Positions 6,877 through 15,859 of a stretch of DNA of 64,000 bases are shown here, in pieces. Numbering within the stretch: the stretch's first letter is position 1; each line of letters starts with the position of its first letter. Source of the DNA: Amycolatopsis palatopharyngis (lineage in GTDB: Bacteria > Actinomycetota > Actinomycetes > Mycobacteriales > Pseudonocardiaceae); contig NZ_PQHZ01000007.1 of the NCBI RefSeq assembly GCF_003385185.1, positions 62,001-126,000 on the forward strand. The letters are read 5' to 3'. Both the position numbers and the translations under genes were made by a program. Below the pieces are notes generated by a model that was given only the letters and a program-made list of their open reading frames with translations, searched no databases and was not told the origin of the DNA.

Positions 6877-8109
6877 ATGGGTGGCTCCGCACTCAACACC
6901 ACGGTCAACGGTAGCTCCGGCACGTGTATCGAAGCCGCCGACGGCCTGGCCAAGCTCTACGCGGGCGCGCACGAAGGTGCCGACACGGTTCGCGCCGCGC
7001 GCGGTATTGGCGATGCGAGCTGGCGCGGTCCGGCACACGACCAGTTCAACGACAGCACCCAGGGCTTGAACCCGGACATCACCATGATCTCCGACCGTGC
7101 CTTCGACTGCGAATGGGCGTTGCGCGACTTCGCCGACTCCCTCGACGCAATCCAAACCCGCATGGCTGACGCTCTGGGCAAAGCCCGCGCTGGGGGTCTG
7201 GTGGTGGATGGTCCGTACATTGTCGGCCCGCCGCCACCGCCACCCGCACCCGTCCTGCCCACCGGGCCGTGTGGCACCGCCGAAGCACGGCAAGTGATGC
7301 ACGACAACCAGCAGGCCATGGCCGCCCACAACGCGGTCATCTCCGAATACAACGCCAAGGTCGCCGTCTACAACGAGTGCAAAGCCATCGTGGAAACCGC
7401 CCGCACGATGGAGGAAAACGCCCACAACGCGCTACGCGAGGTCATGGGCAAGGTCGAAACCGGGCTCACCGAGATGGTCAACCTCACTCCCGTCGTTCTC
7501 GCCCGCACTATCAGCTATATCGGCACGATGGAAAAAGGGCGACAAGCCGCGATGGACAAGGCCGAACGCGCCGTGACTCGCGCCAGCGCCTTCGAGAAGT
7601 ACGCCAACGGCACCTTGGCCAATCCGGACCAGCGCACCCTGGGTTGGCTACGCGAGTCCGCCAACAAAGCACGCGTCAACGCAGACATCGCCATCGCCCG
7701 CGCGAACCAGTTCGATCTTTGGATCAAGAACGTCCCTGAAGGCACTCGACGCATCATCGCCGCTTATCCCGGCAAGAGGCAGATCGGCTCACTCGGAGAG
7801 CACGCGAAAACCCAGGTCAAGGTGGGACAACGGATCCTGAAGGGAATGCCCTACGTCGGGAGCGGGATGATCGCACTGAACGAAGTCATGGATGCGGCGA
7901 GCGGTGAGCAGTCTTGGGGTAAGGCCATCGCTGATTCCGCAGGAACCATTGGTGGCGGCGCGTTAGGTGCGGCAGCCGCATCGGCGGCGGCGGGAGCCGT
8001 GTGGGGATCGGCGATCGGTCCATGGGGCACACTGGTCGTCGGAACGGTCGGCGGCGTCGCGGGCGCCATCGGAGGTCAAGCCGTCGTTGACTTCCTCGTA
8101 CCGGAGTAG
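6877..8109 (+). CDS. WXG-like type VII secreted effector candidate with glycine-zipper C-terminus
   Basis: 410 residues in three parts. Residues 1-105 are a WXG100-like hairpin with a WRG turn at 49-51 (GDASWRGPAHDQF). A proline hinge (PPPPPPAP, about 118-125) leads to a long helical region (about 140-300) rich in charged and Ala residues. From about 320 the chain becomes hydrophobic and Gly/Ala-rich (AGTIGGGALGAAAASAAAGA, then GTLVVGTVGGVAGAIGGQAVVDF), a glycine-zipper pattern known from pore-forming or membrane-inserting toxins. There is no recognised enzymatic toxin domain. The gene follows an EspC-like substrate and precedes a two-helix membrane protein, a layout typical of effector-immunity pairs. 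Toxicity is inferred. Confidence 0.65.
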   Translation: MGGSALNTTVNGSSGTCIEAADGLAKLYAGAHEGADTVRAARGIGDASWRGPAHDQFNDSTQGLNPDITMISDRAFDCEWALRDFADSLDAIQTRMADALGKARAGGLVVDGPYIVGPPPPPPAPVLPTGPCGTAEARQVMHDNQQAMAAHNAVISEYNAKVAVYNECKAIVETARTMEENAHNALREVMGKVETGLTEMVNLTPVVLARTISYIGTMEKGRQAAMDKAERAVTRASAFEKYANGTLANPDQRTLGWLRESANKARVNADIAIARANQFDLWIKNVPEGTRRIIAAYPGKRQIGSLGEHAKTQVKVGQRILKGMPYVGSGMIALNEVMDAASGEQSWGKAIADSAGTIGGGALGAAAASAAAGAVWGSAIGPWGTLVVGTVGGVAGAIGGQAVVDFLVPE

Positions 8110-8118
8110 AGGCTCACT

Positions 8119-8922
8119 ATGGTTGGACGTCACCGCGGGCCTGAACGAGGCCGCACCTGGTACAACTTCTCAGACTTACCTCCCCGCCCGGATTCACAGA
8201 CTGGCGAGCCATTTCCTCCACACGCCCCAGGGTTCAAGAACGACAAGGGCGTCGCGGCTGAGCACGACCCCGCACGCTCGAATAAGGTCTCTCACAAGCC
8301 AGACCCGCCCGAGGGAATGGGGCCAGTACTCACTTGGCACCGCGACAGCCGCTTCTTCAACGTCCAAAGCTTCTTTGTCGCACTCGGGCTGATGAGTGGC
8401 GGGGCTCTGCTGCTCGCACTACTTAAGGGCGACCTCGGCTATCTCGGATTTTGGCAGGTATGGGTCGTCGCGGTCGTGTTCGCGTACTTGGCTTCTGGTC
8501 CATTGGACTACGAGACCACGTCCGCCGGCTCGGACTGGATCAAACTCGACTTCAACAAGCGCTTGTATCGACGTGCCCGTTCCGGCTACTTGAAGATCTA
8601 CGAACTGACGACCGTCGAAGGCTACTTCGCTGGCGGCATGCTCCACCTCCGCATCGAGGACCTCGACGGGCACTGGCTCGACCGCCAGGTTGGGGACCTG
8701 CAACGCGACCGCCGTATCTGGGATCTCTTCTACAACGGCCTGCTGCACTCCGTTGCCAACGGCGCCGAAATCAACCGGGTCGCGGTCGATCTGCTGAGCC
8801 TCAACGAGACTCCGGCACTGCGACTACGGGACCGACGACCGGAAGCATCGCAAGACTGCACCTCTAACCAGCCAGAGCCGCACACACCTTCTGGCCAGCA
8901 AAGTATGCACGAAGAGCCATAG
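8119..8922 (+). CDS. Two-TM membrane protein, putative immunity/partner of the WXG-like effector
   Basis: 267 residues. A polar, Pro-rich N-terminal 75 residues is followed by two hydrophobic helices (about 80-100, FFVALGLMSGGALLLALL; about 106-124, FWQVWVVAVVFAYLASG). A compact strand-rich domain comes next (DWIKLDFNKRLYRRARSGYLKIYELTTV..., about 138-245), where a short loop would leave both ends in the cytoplasm. I do not recognise the domain; it could be PH-like. It starts 10 bases after the effector gene (GAGG at -10), so the two are co-transcribed. Integral-membrane immunity proteins usually protect from membrane-active toxins, which fits the effector's glycine zipper. That role is inferred. 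Confidence 0.6.
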   Translation: MVGRHRGPERGRTWYNFSDLPPRPDSQTGEPFPPHAPGFKNDKGVAAEHDPARSNKVSHKPDPPEGMGPVLTWHRDSRFFNVQSFFVALGLMSGGALLLALLKGDLGYLGFWQVWVVAVVFAYLASGPLDYETTSAGSDWIKLDFNKRLYRRARSGYLKIYELTTVEGYFAGGMLHLRIEDLDGHWLDRQVGDLQRDRRIWDLFYNGLLHSVANGAEINRVAVDLLSLNETPALRLRDRRPEASQDCTSNQPEPHTPSGQQSMHEEP

Positions 8923-8944
8923 GTGCCCGAGTCAGAACTTCAAC

Positions 8945-8967
8945 GTCCCCAATGCCACATTGGGGAC
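8945..8967. terminator. Palindrome family B, copy 1 (bidirectional terminator candidate)
   Basis: GTCCCCAATG (8945-8954), loop CCA, CATTGGGGAC (8958-8967): a perfect 10-bp stem. It lies between the convergent membrane-protein gene (ends 8922) and the mce4 operon (ends 8982). The same sequence occurs twice at 60432-60482, again between convergent genes. Confidence 0.7.
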
Positions 8968-8981
8968 ATCCCGGAGCGTGA

Positions 8982-9608
8982 TCAGCGGGCGGCGAGGCTC
9001 GCGATCTTCCATTCGCCACCGGATCGGGTGGCGACGACGTCGAGTACGGCGGCCGAGGAGGTCTGCTCATTCGTCTCGGTCCGAAGCGTCTGCTGGTCGA
9101 GGATCACCAGCAGCCGGGCGGTGTCGCCGCGCAGTTCGTCGACACCTGCCGAGCGGATGGTGGTCGTTCGCACGAGCTGCTGCTCCAGCGCCTGTTCGCG
9201 CGCCGCGGCGAAGCTCGACTCGTACTGCACCACCGCATCGCCGACCAGCAGCGAGTCGGCGGCCCGTTCGGTGCGGGCGAGATTGCTGTAGTCGTAGGAG
9301 AAGAGCGCCTTCACCGCCGCGCCCACCTGCTCCCGCAACTCGTTGGTCGCAGCGTCGTCGACGAAGGCCACGTTGCCCGCCGGGTCACCGGCGGTGAGTT
9401 CACCCGCACGCAGGCCGGACCAGACGGCCGACACCGTGGCGAGCACCACGATCACCGACAGAACGGCCAGTACGGTGGCACGCCTGCTCCGGGCGTCCTT
9501 GACGCGCGCACGCTCGCGCCGGCCCGCGCGCCCGGCGTCCTGCCCGCCCGTACCGGTCTCGCCGGTCGTGCCGGTCGTGTCGGTTTCGTCGGTCGTGCCG
9601 GTATCCAT
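8982..9608 (-). CDS. Mce-associated membrane protein (last gene of mce4 operon)
   Basis: 208 residues. A polar, Thr-rich N-terminus is followed by a basic stretch, a single membrane helix (TVLAVLSVIVVLATVSAVWSG, about 44-64) and an extracytoplasmic domain with a cystatin-like pattern (FVDDAATNELREQVGAAVKALFSYDYSNLARTERAADSLL). Mce-associated proteins of this type end mce operons; in M. tuberculosis Rv3492c holds the position in mce4 and such proteins stabilise or assist the Mce complex (OmamA-like). The ATG overlaps the stop of the next upstream gene by one base (TGATG). A palindromic terminator lies 15 bases past its stop. Confidence 0.85.
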   Translation of the reverse strand: MDTGTTDETDTTGTTGETGTGGQDAGRAGRRERARVKDARSRRATVLAVLSVIVVLATVSAVWSGLRAGELTAGDPAGNVAFVDDAATNELREQVGAAVKALFSYDYSNLARTERAADSLLVGDAVVQYESSFAAAREQALEQQLVRTTTIRSAGVDELRGDTARLLVILDQQTLRTETNEQTSSAAVLDVVATRSGGEWKIASLAAR

Positions 9609-10114
9609 CAGCCCGCCGCCTGCACAGTGCTCACCTTCCAGCCGTCACTGGTCCGCTGCGCCTCGACGGTGAGTCTGCTCCGCCGGGAGGTGGCTGGCTC
9701 GCCCTTGGTCGCTACCTGGACATCGAGCACCGCGACCAACCGAGCGGTGCCGGTCACCGCGTCCAGCTCGGTCACAGCCGCCTTCAGCAGGCTCGCCTCC
9801 GCCACGCTCCGGGTTCCCGCAGCCCGGTCCAGCTGGAGCTGGCGGTCCCCGCTCAGGTCGTCGTGCAGCTGCCCCGCCGTCGCCGCGATCCAGTCGTCCA
9901 CGTCCTGCCGCGCGGTGCGATGGTCGATGGTGTTGAGCGTGACCAGCGCGGTCGACACCTCCGCCAGCACCCTGTCCCGCTCCCGCGCGAGTGACAGCTG
10001 CTCGTCGTGTGCGGCACTCCACCAGGTCCAGCCGAACCAGGCCGCGGCGAGCAGTGCCACCGCGGCGAGCGCGATCAGCACGTCGCGGACCGGGTCCCGC
10101 CTGGCATCGCTCAT
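9608..10114 (-). CDS. Mce-associated membrane protein
   Basis: 168 residues: short basic cytoplasmic start, one membrane helix (DVLIALAAVALLAAAWFGWTWW, about 10-31), then a periplasmic domain (ALVTLNTIDHRTARQDVDDWIAATAGQLHDDL, ...TEARLVAVLDVQVATK) like that of its downstream neighbour. It corresponds in place and type to Rv3493c of the M. tuberculosis mce4 operon. It overlaps mce4F upstream by four bases (ATGA) and the next gene by one base, so all are translated from one mRNA. Its role is accessory to the Mce lipid importer, with no catalytic residues expected. Confidence 0.85.
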   Translation of the reverse strand: MSDARRDPVRDVLIALAAVALLAAAWFGWTWWSAAHDEQLSLARERDRVLAEVSTALVTLNTIDHRTARQDVDDWIAATAGQLHDDLSGDRQLQLDRAAGTRSVAEASLLKAAVTELDAVTGTARLVAVLDVQVATKGEPATSRRSRLTVEAQRTSDGWKVSTVQAAG

Positions 10115-11355
10115 GATCGCGGCAGTCCGAGCAGGCCGCCGAGATCGGCGGGACCGGCGCCGGTGAGCAGGCCGAGTAGTCCTGGCAGGCCATCGGTCCT
10201 GGGTTGCCCACCGTGTGGCGAGGGACGCGGCTGAGGTACTTCCACCGGAGTTCCGGCGAACGGCGCGTTCTGCGCTCCCCGGACACCGGTGGGACTGCCG
10301 GGTGGCTCGGCGCAGTACGCGTCGGTGTTCGGCGGGACGTCCGAGGTGTCACTGGCCGGTCGCTGCTCGGTCGCCTCGTAGCCCTTGGTGCAGGAGAACG
10401 GGTCGAACATGTTGAACACGAATCCCAGGTGCCCTTCCCCATTGGAGGTGATCGAGGGGCCGAGGGCCGCAGCGACCGGATAGGCGACGAGCAACTGTTC
10501 GATGGCGTCCTTGCGCGAAGTGGTGATCTTGGCCGTGGTGAGCAGATTGGCGAGCACGATGCCAAGGTCGGCACCGGAAGTGGCGAGCACCTCGCTGACC
10601 TGTCTGCCCAGTTTGGGCGCCTCGTCGATGACCGCCCGCAGATCTGGGTCGGCGGCCTTCAGCTCCGCGGTGAGAGTGCGCAGGCCCTTCGACAGTTCGG
10701 TGATGTTGCCCGCCTGTCTGCGCTGGGTGTCCAGCACGATCCGGCCGTCGGAGAGCAGGGCACGGGTCTGGGGCAGATGCTCGCTGGCCTTGGTGGTGAA
10801 CGATTCCGCGGTGTCGAGCAGCTGCGCCAGGTCCGGGCCCGCTCCGGCGAAGGCATCATGGGTCTCGTCCACGACGGTGCGCAACGACTGCGGGTCGACG
10901 CTGCGGACGAGTCCGTCCAGACCACTCAGGACCGTGTCCGGGGAAAGCGGGATCGAGGTGCGGCCGGGCCCGATCACCGAGCCGTCCTCGAGAAACGGCC
11001 CCTCTTCATCCGGTGGGAGCAGGTCCACGTACTGCTCACCGACCGCCGAGCGGTTGGCCACGGCGGCCTCGGTGTCGGCGGGGATGGGTGGTGCGTCGGA
11101 GTCGATGTCGAGCGACACCTCGACGCCGTTCTCGGTCAGGTCCATCGCCACGACCCGGCCCACGGCGACGCCCCGGTAGGTGACTTCGGCGTTGACGAAG
11201 ATGCCGCCGGAGTCGGTCAGCTGGGCCGTGACGACGTAACCGCGGGCACCGAAGAGGCGGTCCAGCCCGGCGTATGTACCGCCGACGTAGACGACCGACA
11301 CAACGGCGATGACCGCGAACGCGAGTAACTGACCTCGATGTTTCCTGGTGAGCAT
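10111..11355 (-). CDS. mce4F: MCE-family protein Mce4F
   Basis: 414 residues. An N-terminal membrane anchor (LLAFAVIAVVSVVYVGGTYAG, about 9-29) is followed by the MCE domain (YVVTAQLTDSGGIFVNAEVTYRGVAVGRVVAM, about 40-115), a long helical stretch (about 140-290) and a Pro/Gly-rich tail. Mce proteins form heterohexamers whose MCE rings and fused helices make a tunnel for lipids across the cell envelope; Mce4 transports cholesterol in mycobacteria. It starts with a one-base overlap (TGATG) with mce4E. Position, sixth of six mce genes, gives the F assignment. The window shows the full complement A-F. Confidence 0.9.
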   Translation of the reverse strand: MLTRKHRGQLLAFAVIAVVSVVYVGGTYAGLDRLFGARGYVVTAQLTDSGGIFVNAEVTYRGVAVGRVVAMDLTENGVEVSLDIDSDAPPIPADTEAAVANRSAVGEQYVDLLPPDEEGPFLEDGSVIGPGRTSIPLSPDTVLSGLDGLVRSVDPQSLRTVVDETHDAFAGAGPDLAQLLDTAESFTTKASEHLPQTRALLSDGRIVLDTQRRQAGNITELSKGLRTLTAELKAADPDLRAVIDEAPKLGRQVSEVLATSGADLGIVLANLLTTAKITTSRKDAIEQLLVAYPVAAALGPSITSNGEGHLGFVFNMFDPFSCTKGYEATEQRPASDTSDVPPNTDAYCAEPPGSPTGVRGAQNAPFAGTPVEVPQPRPSPHGGQPRTDGLPGLLGLLTGAGPADLGGLLGLPRS

Positions 11356-12581
11356 CAGCTACCCCCCAGCAGCGAGCCGAGCAATCCGCCGGGCATACCG
11401 GAGCCGTTCCGCTCACCGGTCGCGGCGGGCGGCAGCGGCAGCGCGGGTAACTCGGCGGGTCCGGATGTGTCGCCGCCCTGCCCCTGACCCGGCTCGGCCG
11501 AATCGCCGTCACCAGGCACAGTGGACTGCGGCGTTTGGAAAGGTGGCTGCGAGGAGTTCGTGAGGTTCCGGTAGATCGAGTCCAGGTTGAAGTCGAGGCG
11601 CGCCCTGACGTTGGCGTAGTCACCCTTGAACACCGCACCCGCGACACTCGGCAGCGGATAGGTCGGCAGGATCTTCATCGCGATCGGCAGGTTCTGTCCC
11701 GCTTCGGCGAGTTTACGCAACGTGGGTTCGAGCGCCCTGAGGTTGGCCACGAGCTGGTCCCGGCTCTGGTTCACGGTTTCCACCGCGACCCCGGACAGCC
11801 GGTCCAGGGCCTGCAACATCCCGACGAGCTGGTCCCGTTGCTCGGTCACCACCCGCAGCCCCGGGGCGAGGTCGTCGAGTGCCGTGGTGAGGTTGTCCGT
11901 CTGCTGGACCAGGGTGCTGGAGAGCCGGTTCAGTCCGTCGATCGCCCTGATGATCTCCCCCTTCTGCCCGTCCAGTTCGGTCGCAATCGTGTCCACATGA
12001 GACAGCAAGGCGCGGATCTCGGCTTCGTTGCCCGACAACGCGGCGTTCAACTCCTGCACGATAGTCCGCAGCTGTTCAACTCCACCACCGTTCAACAGCA
12101 GCGAGAGTGCACCGAGTACCTCCTCGACCTCGGCGTTGCGACCGGTCCTGGCCAACGGGATCACCGCACCCTCGCCGAGCGTCCCCTGTGCCTGCTCGTC
12201 CGCAGGGGCCCGCAGCTCGACGAATTTCTCACCGAGCAGGCTCGACTGGCGCAGCTCGGCACTCGCGTTGGCAGGCAACGGAATGTCTCCGTTGAGGGTC
12301 ATGCTGACGATGGCGTGTTTCGTGTTCGGCGCAAGCTCTACCCGGTCCACCCTGCCGATCGGTACGTCATTGGTCTTGACATGGGACTGGGGCACGAGGT
12401 CGAGTACGTCGGAGAACTCCGCGGTGACGCGATAGGGGTGCGCACCGAGATCGGCGCCGCCGGGCAGCGGCGTGTTGTACAGGCCGGAGAACCCGCCCTC
12501 CCCGCAGCCCGCGGTCGCCAGCAGCAGGGCGGTGACAGCCGCCGCTGCCAACGCCCGCCGGAGAACTCGGATCCTGTTCAT
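11355..12581 (-). CDS. mce4E: MCE-family lipoprotein Mce4E (LprN-like)
   Basis: 408 residues with a lipoprotein signal: basic start, hydrophobic run and lipobox ATAGC with the lipidated Cys at about 26. The MCE domain (YRVTAEFSDVLDLVPQSHVKTNDVPIGRVDRV) covers about 47-120, then a long helical region (about 140-310) and a Pro/Gly-rich tail. As in mycobacteria, the E position is the only lipoprotein of the set (LprN in mce4). It probably anchors the hexamer on the outer face of the membrane. The ATG overlaps the mce4D stop (ATGA). Confidence 0.9.
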   Translation of the reverse strand: MNRIRVLRRALAAAAVTALLLATAGCGEGGFSGLYNTPLPGGADLGAHPYRVTAEFSDVLDLVPQSHVKTNDVPIGRVDRVELAPNTKHAIVSMTLNGDIPLPANASAELRQSSLLGEKFVELRAPADEQAQGTLGEGAVIPLARTGRNAEVEEVLGALSLLLNGGGVEQLRTIVQELNAALSGNEAEIRALLSHVDTIATELDGQKGEIIRAIDGLNRLSSTLVQQTDNLTTALDDLAPGLRVVTEQRDQLVGMLQALDRLSGVAVETVNQSRDQLVANLRALEPTLRKLAEAGQNLPIAMKILPTYPLPSVAGAVFKGDYANVRARLDFNLDSIYRNLTNSSQPPFQTPQSTVPGDGDSAEPGQGQGGDTSGPAELPALPLPPAATGERNGSGMPGGLLGSLLGGS

Positions 12582-13786
12582 CGGCCACCTCCCTGCATGT
12601 CCTCGATGAGGACGTCCGCCAGCGGAAGCGGCAGCGGTGGCAGCTCACCGCGCTGCATGGAGGCCAGCATCTGCGACAGCGACGGCACCTTCAGCACGCC
12701 GGACTCGATATCCGAGATCGTCTCGCAGAGCGGGCCGAGCGCGTCCGGAAGCCGCTCGGGTGTGCCCGCGCTGAGCACCCGGCACAGGGTGGTCAGCAGC
12801 GGGTGGGTGAGTTCGTTGGCGTTGTACCGGATCTGGATGCTGCCCGAGGCGGAATCGTAGGCGTTGATGAAGTTCGTCAGCCCGGTCGGACCGACGTCGA
12901 GCACCTCGGCCAGCGCCGCCCGCTGATCCACCAGCACTCCGCTGATACCGGTGAGCTTCTCCACATTGGACGAAAGCAGGTCGCGGTTCTCTTCGACGAA
13001 CTCGCGGACGTCGGTGAGCGAACCGGCCAGTGCCGACAACGCGGCGCCGACGTCGTCGGCGTCCTCGGCCAGGAAACCGGTCACATCGGCGACGCGTTCG
13101 TAGAACTCGTTGAGCTGACGGTCGCTGTCGGCGAGCGCTGAGGTGAAGGACTGCAGGTTGCGCACGGTCGCGAACAGATCGCCCTTGGAATCCGCGAACG
13201 TCCTGGACAGCTGGGCGAGCTCGGCGACCGTGTTGTTCACGTTCTTCCCGTTGCCCTCCAGGTTCGCCGCCGCGGTGTCGAGCGCGTCCGACAGCGCGCC
13301 GTCGGAGTTCGCCCCTTCCGGACCAAGGCTCGTGGACAGTTCGTTCAAACTCTCGTAGAGATCGTCCAGTTCGGCGGGGGTCGCGGTGCGCTCGAGGGGG
13401 ATGATCGCGCCGCTGCGCATCTGCTCACCGGTGTCGTAGGCGGGTGTCAGCTGCACGTACCGGTCGCTCACGAGGCTCGGCGCGACCACGACGGCACCGG
13501 CCTCCGGCGGGATCGGTACCCCTGCGTCGACCACCATGTCCACTCGCACCGTGCCACCCTGCGGGGTGACGCCGGTGATCTCCCCGACCTCGATGCCCAG
13601 AACTCGCACCGAGGAACCCTCGTACAGTCCCACGGTCTTCTCGAAGTACGCCGCGAGCCGGGTTCCGCTCGAATCCCGTAGCACGAACCAGAGGCCCGCG
13701 GATAGCAGCAGGACCGCCGCGCAGCCCAATGCGAACCAGGAGTACACGCTGCGCTGCGCCCTGGTCTCGACGCGCATGGCCGACAT
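12578..13786 (-). CDS. mce4D: MCE-family protein Mce4D
   Basis: 402 residues. Starts at ATG 13786, preceded by AAGGGGGGAA; the frame is open further upstream but that stretch overlaps mce4C. A membrane anchor (YSWFALGCAAVLLLSAGLWFVL, about 12-33) is followed by the MCE domain (RLAAYFEKTVGLYEGSSVRVLGIEVGEITGV, about 40-115) and a helical region (about 135-330). It is one subunit of the heterohexameric lipid tunnel of the Mce4 importer. It begins one base after the mce4C stop and overlaps mce4E by four bases. Confidence 0.9.
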   Translation of the reverse strand: MSAMRVETRAQRSVYSWFALGCAAVLLLSAGLWFVLRDSSGTRLAAYFEKTVGLYEGSSVRVLGIEVGEITGVTPQGGTVRVDMVVDAGVPIPPEAGAVVVAPSLVSDRYVQLTPAYDTGEQMRSGAIIPLERTATPAELDDLYESLNELSTSLGPEGANSDGALSDALDTAAANLEGNGKNVNNTVAELAQLSRTFADSKGDLFATVRNLQSFTSALADSDRQLNEFYERVADVTGFLAEDADDVGAALSALAGSLTDVREFVEENRDLLSSNVEKLTGISGVLVDQRAALAEVLDVGPTGLTNFINAYDSASGSIQIRYNANELTHPLLTTLCRVLSAGTPERLPDALGPLCETISDIESGVLKVPSLSQMLASMQRGELPPLPLPLADVLIEDMQGGGR

Positions 13787-13787
13787 G

Positions 13788-14828
13788 TCAGTTCCCCCCT
13801 TGCTGCGTGACGCCCTGATCCGGCGCGGAGAGCGGCGGTGTGCAGCCCTCGGGGTTGATCCGCGCCCCGCCCGCGTTGATGACCGGCGGGAACAGTCCGC
13901 AGATGTATCCCTCGAACCAGCGTCCGTTGCCGGTGGCGTTGGCGCCCACCCGGCTGAACGGGGCCAGCAGTTCGAGGCTGCGGTTGAGGTTGTCCTGGTT
14001 GCGCTGCAACACATCGGTGACGATGCCGAGCTTCTCCAGCGCGGGCCGCAGCTGCGCGCTGTTGTCGGCGACGAGTCCGGACAGTTCGGCGGACAGTTCC
14101 TGGGCGCCGGTGAGCAGTGCGTCGATCGCCTCCTCCCGGTTCTGCAGTTCGGCCAGCAGCAGGTTTCCGTCCCCGACGATCTTCACCAGCTCCGCGTTGC
14201 GGTCGGCGAGGATCTGACTGACCTGCCCGGTGTTGGCCAGCAGCTCACCGAGCTCGTCGTCCCTCGAGGACACCGTTCTGGACAGCGCCGACAGTCCGTC
14301 CAGCGCGTCCCGGACGTGTTCCGGGGTGTCGCGCAGACTTTCGGACAGCACGGTGAAGCTCTGGGCCAGCTGTTCGGTGTCGATCTCCTCCACGGTGCTG
14401 GAGAGCTGATCGAAGGCGTCCTGCAGCTGGAACGGGGTCCTGGTGCGTTCCAGCGGGATCGTCTCGTTCGGATCCTGCGGGCTGTCACCTGCCGGCTGGA
14501 TCGCGAGGAACTTCTCGCCGAGCAGCGTCTTGATCTCAATCGAGGCGGTGGAATCGGAACCGACCCTCGCGCCCTCCACTTTGAAGGTGACGTGGACCTT
14601 CTTGCCGTCCAGCACCACATCCTCGACCTCGCCGACCCGGACTCCCGCGACCTGCACCTCGTTGTCCGGCGCCAGCCCCGCGGACTCGGCGAACTCGGCG
14701 GAGTAGGTGATGCCGTTGTCGACGAAGGGCAACGAGTCGGCGGAGTACACCACCGCCATGGTCAGCGCGAGCACGACGAGAGTCACCGCGCCGACGGCGG
14801 CCTGGTTTCGCTGGCGCAGCGGTGTCAT
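13788..14828 (-). CDS. mce4C: MCE-family protein Mce4C
   Basis: 346 residues: anchor helix (AAVGAVTLVVLALTMAVVYSA), MCE domain (ITYSAEFAESAGLAPDNEVQVAGVRVGEVEDV, about 40-115) and helical region. The ATG at 14828 overlaps the mce4B stop (ATGA); a GTG four codons earlier is possible but would lengthen the overlap. The C-terminus holds two Cys (about 306 and 325) in YICGLFPP and EGCTPP, likely a disulfide outside the membrane; Mce4B has a similar pair. Subunit of the cholesterol-type importer. Confidence 0.9.
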   Translation of the reverse strand: MTPLRQRNQAAVGAVTLVVLALTMAVVYSADSLPFVDNGITYSAEFAESAGLAPDNEVQVAGVRVGEVEDVVLDGKKVHVTFKVEGARVGSDSTASIEIKTLLGEKFLAIQPAGDSPQDPNETIPLERTRTPFQLQDAFDQLSSTVEEIDTEQLAQSFTVLSESLRDTPEHVRDALDGLSALSRTVSSRDDELGELLANTGQVSQILADRNAELVKIVGDGNLLLAELQNREEAIDALLTGAQELSAELSGLVADNSAQLRPALEKLGIVTDVLQRNQDNLNRSLELLAPFSRVGANATGNGRWFEGYICGLFPPVINAGGARINPEGCTPPLSAPDQGVTQQGGN

Positions 14829-15859
14829 GAGGTCTGGCACCTCTCCGGTTGCGCGGTGGCGGGCAACGGCAGGATCGGCACCGTGATGTTCAGTGAGGAG
14901 ATCCCGATGGTGCCGGAGAGTCCACAGAGGAAGTAGTTGTACCAGCCGCCGTAGCTCAGGGTTCTGGTGAACTTCTCCAGATTGCCCGGCATCACCGTGA
15001 GCAGTTCGTCGAGCAGCTCCTCGGAGTCGGCGAGGTTGCCCGAAAGTTCGCCCAGCGCCTCGATGTCCTTGCGCAGATGCGGCCGCGCTTCGGACAGCAG
15101 CCCGGACGTCGCCTCGGTCAGGCCGCCCAGCGCGGTGATCGCCTCGCCGATCGGTTCGCGCTGTTCGGCGAGTCCGGTGACCAGCTGTTGAGTCGTCTCG
15201 ATGAGTCCGGACAGCTCGGGCCCACGTCCGTTCACCGTCGCGAGCACCTCGTTCAGGTTGCCGATGACCTCGCCGATCACCTCGTCCTTGTCGGCGATGG
15301 TCGAGGTGAGGGACGCGGTGTGGGACAGCAGGCTCCGGATGGTGCCGCCCTCCCCCTGGAAGACCTGGATGATCTCGTAGGACAACTGGTTCACCTCCTT
15401 CGGGTCGAGCGCCTGGAACAACGGCTTGAATCCGTTGAACAGCACGGTGAGGTCGAGCGCGGGCTGGGTGCGCTCGACCGGGATCGACTCGCCCTCCCGT
15501 AGCTGCCCGCCTCCGTCCACATCGGTGTTGAGTGCGAGATAGCGCTGCCCCACGAGGTTGCGATACTTCACGGTCGCGGTCACCAGGGCGGGCAGCGTGT
15601 GGGCCGTTGCCACGTCGAAACGCACCTCGGCGGAATCGTCCTCCGCGACGGTGATGGCGCCGACCTGCCCGACCTTGACCCCGGCGATCCGCACGTCGTC
15701 ACCCTCGTGCAGTCCGGAGGCGTTGGTGAACCGTGCGGTGTAACCCGAGGCATCGCCGAAGTTGGTGTTGGCGATGGTCGCGCCCAACACGGCGGTCAGC
15801 ATCACCGTGACGACGGCGAAGATCAGGATTTTGACCAGTGACGGGACGAAGCTCCTCAC
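14825..15859 (-). CDS. mce4B: MCE-family protein Mce4B
   Basis: 344 residues. The GTG at 15859 overlaps the mce4A stop (GTGA), which selects it over an upstream codon in the open frame. Membrane anchor SLVKILIFAVVTVMLTAVLGA (about 6-26), MCE domain (YTARFTNASGLHEGDDVRIAGVKVGQVGAI, about 40-115), long helical region and a C-terminal pair of Cys (FLCGLSG, PERCQTS). It is a structural subunit of the Mce4 lipid tunnel. The PVERTQPALDLTVLFNGFKPLF stretch at about 130-150 is the strongly conserved end of the MCE domain in B subunits. Confidence 0.9.
   Translation of the reverse strand: MRSFVPSLVKILIFAVVTVMLTAVLGATIANTNFGDASGYTARFTNASGLHEGDDVRIAGVKVGQVGAITVAEDDSAEVRFDVATAHTLPALVTATVKYRNLVGQRYLALNTDVDGGGQLREGESIPVERTQPALDLTVLFNGFKPLFQALDPKEVNQLSYEIIQVFQGEGGTIRSLLSHTASLTSTIADKDEVIGEVIGNLNEVLATVNGRGPELSGLIETTQQLVTGLAEQREPIGEAITALGGLTEATSGLLSEARPHLRKDIEALGELSGNLADSEELLDELLTVMPGNLEKFTRTLSYGGWYNYFLCGLSGTIGISSLNITVPILPLPATAQPERCQTS

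Noticed and set aside
12578..14014. Longer form of Mce4D starting inside mce4C
   Set aside because: The extra 76 residues overlap the mce4C coding region; ATG 13786 has a strong ribosome site and gives the normal anchor at the N-terminus.
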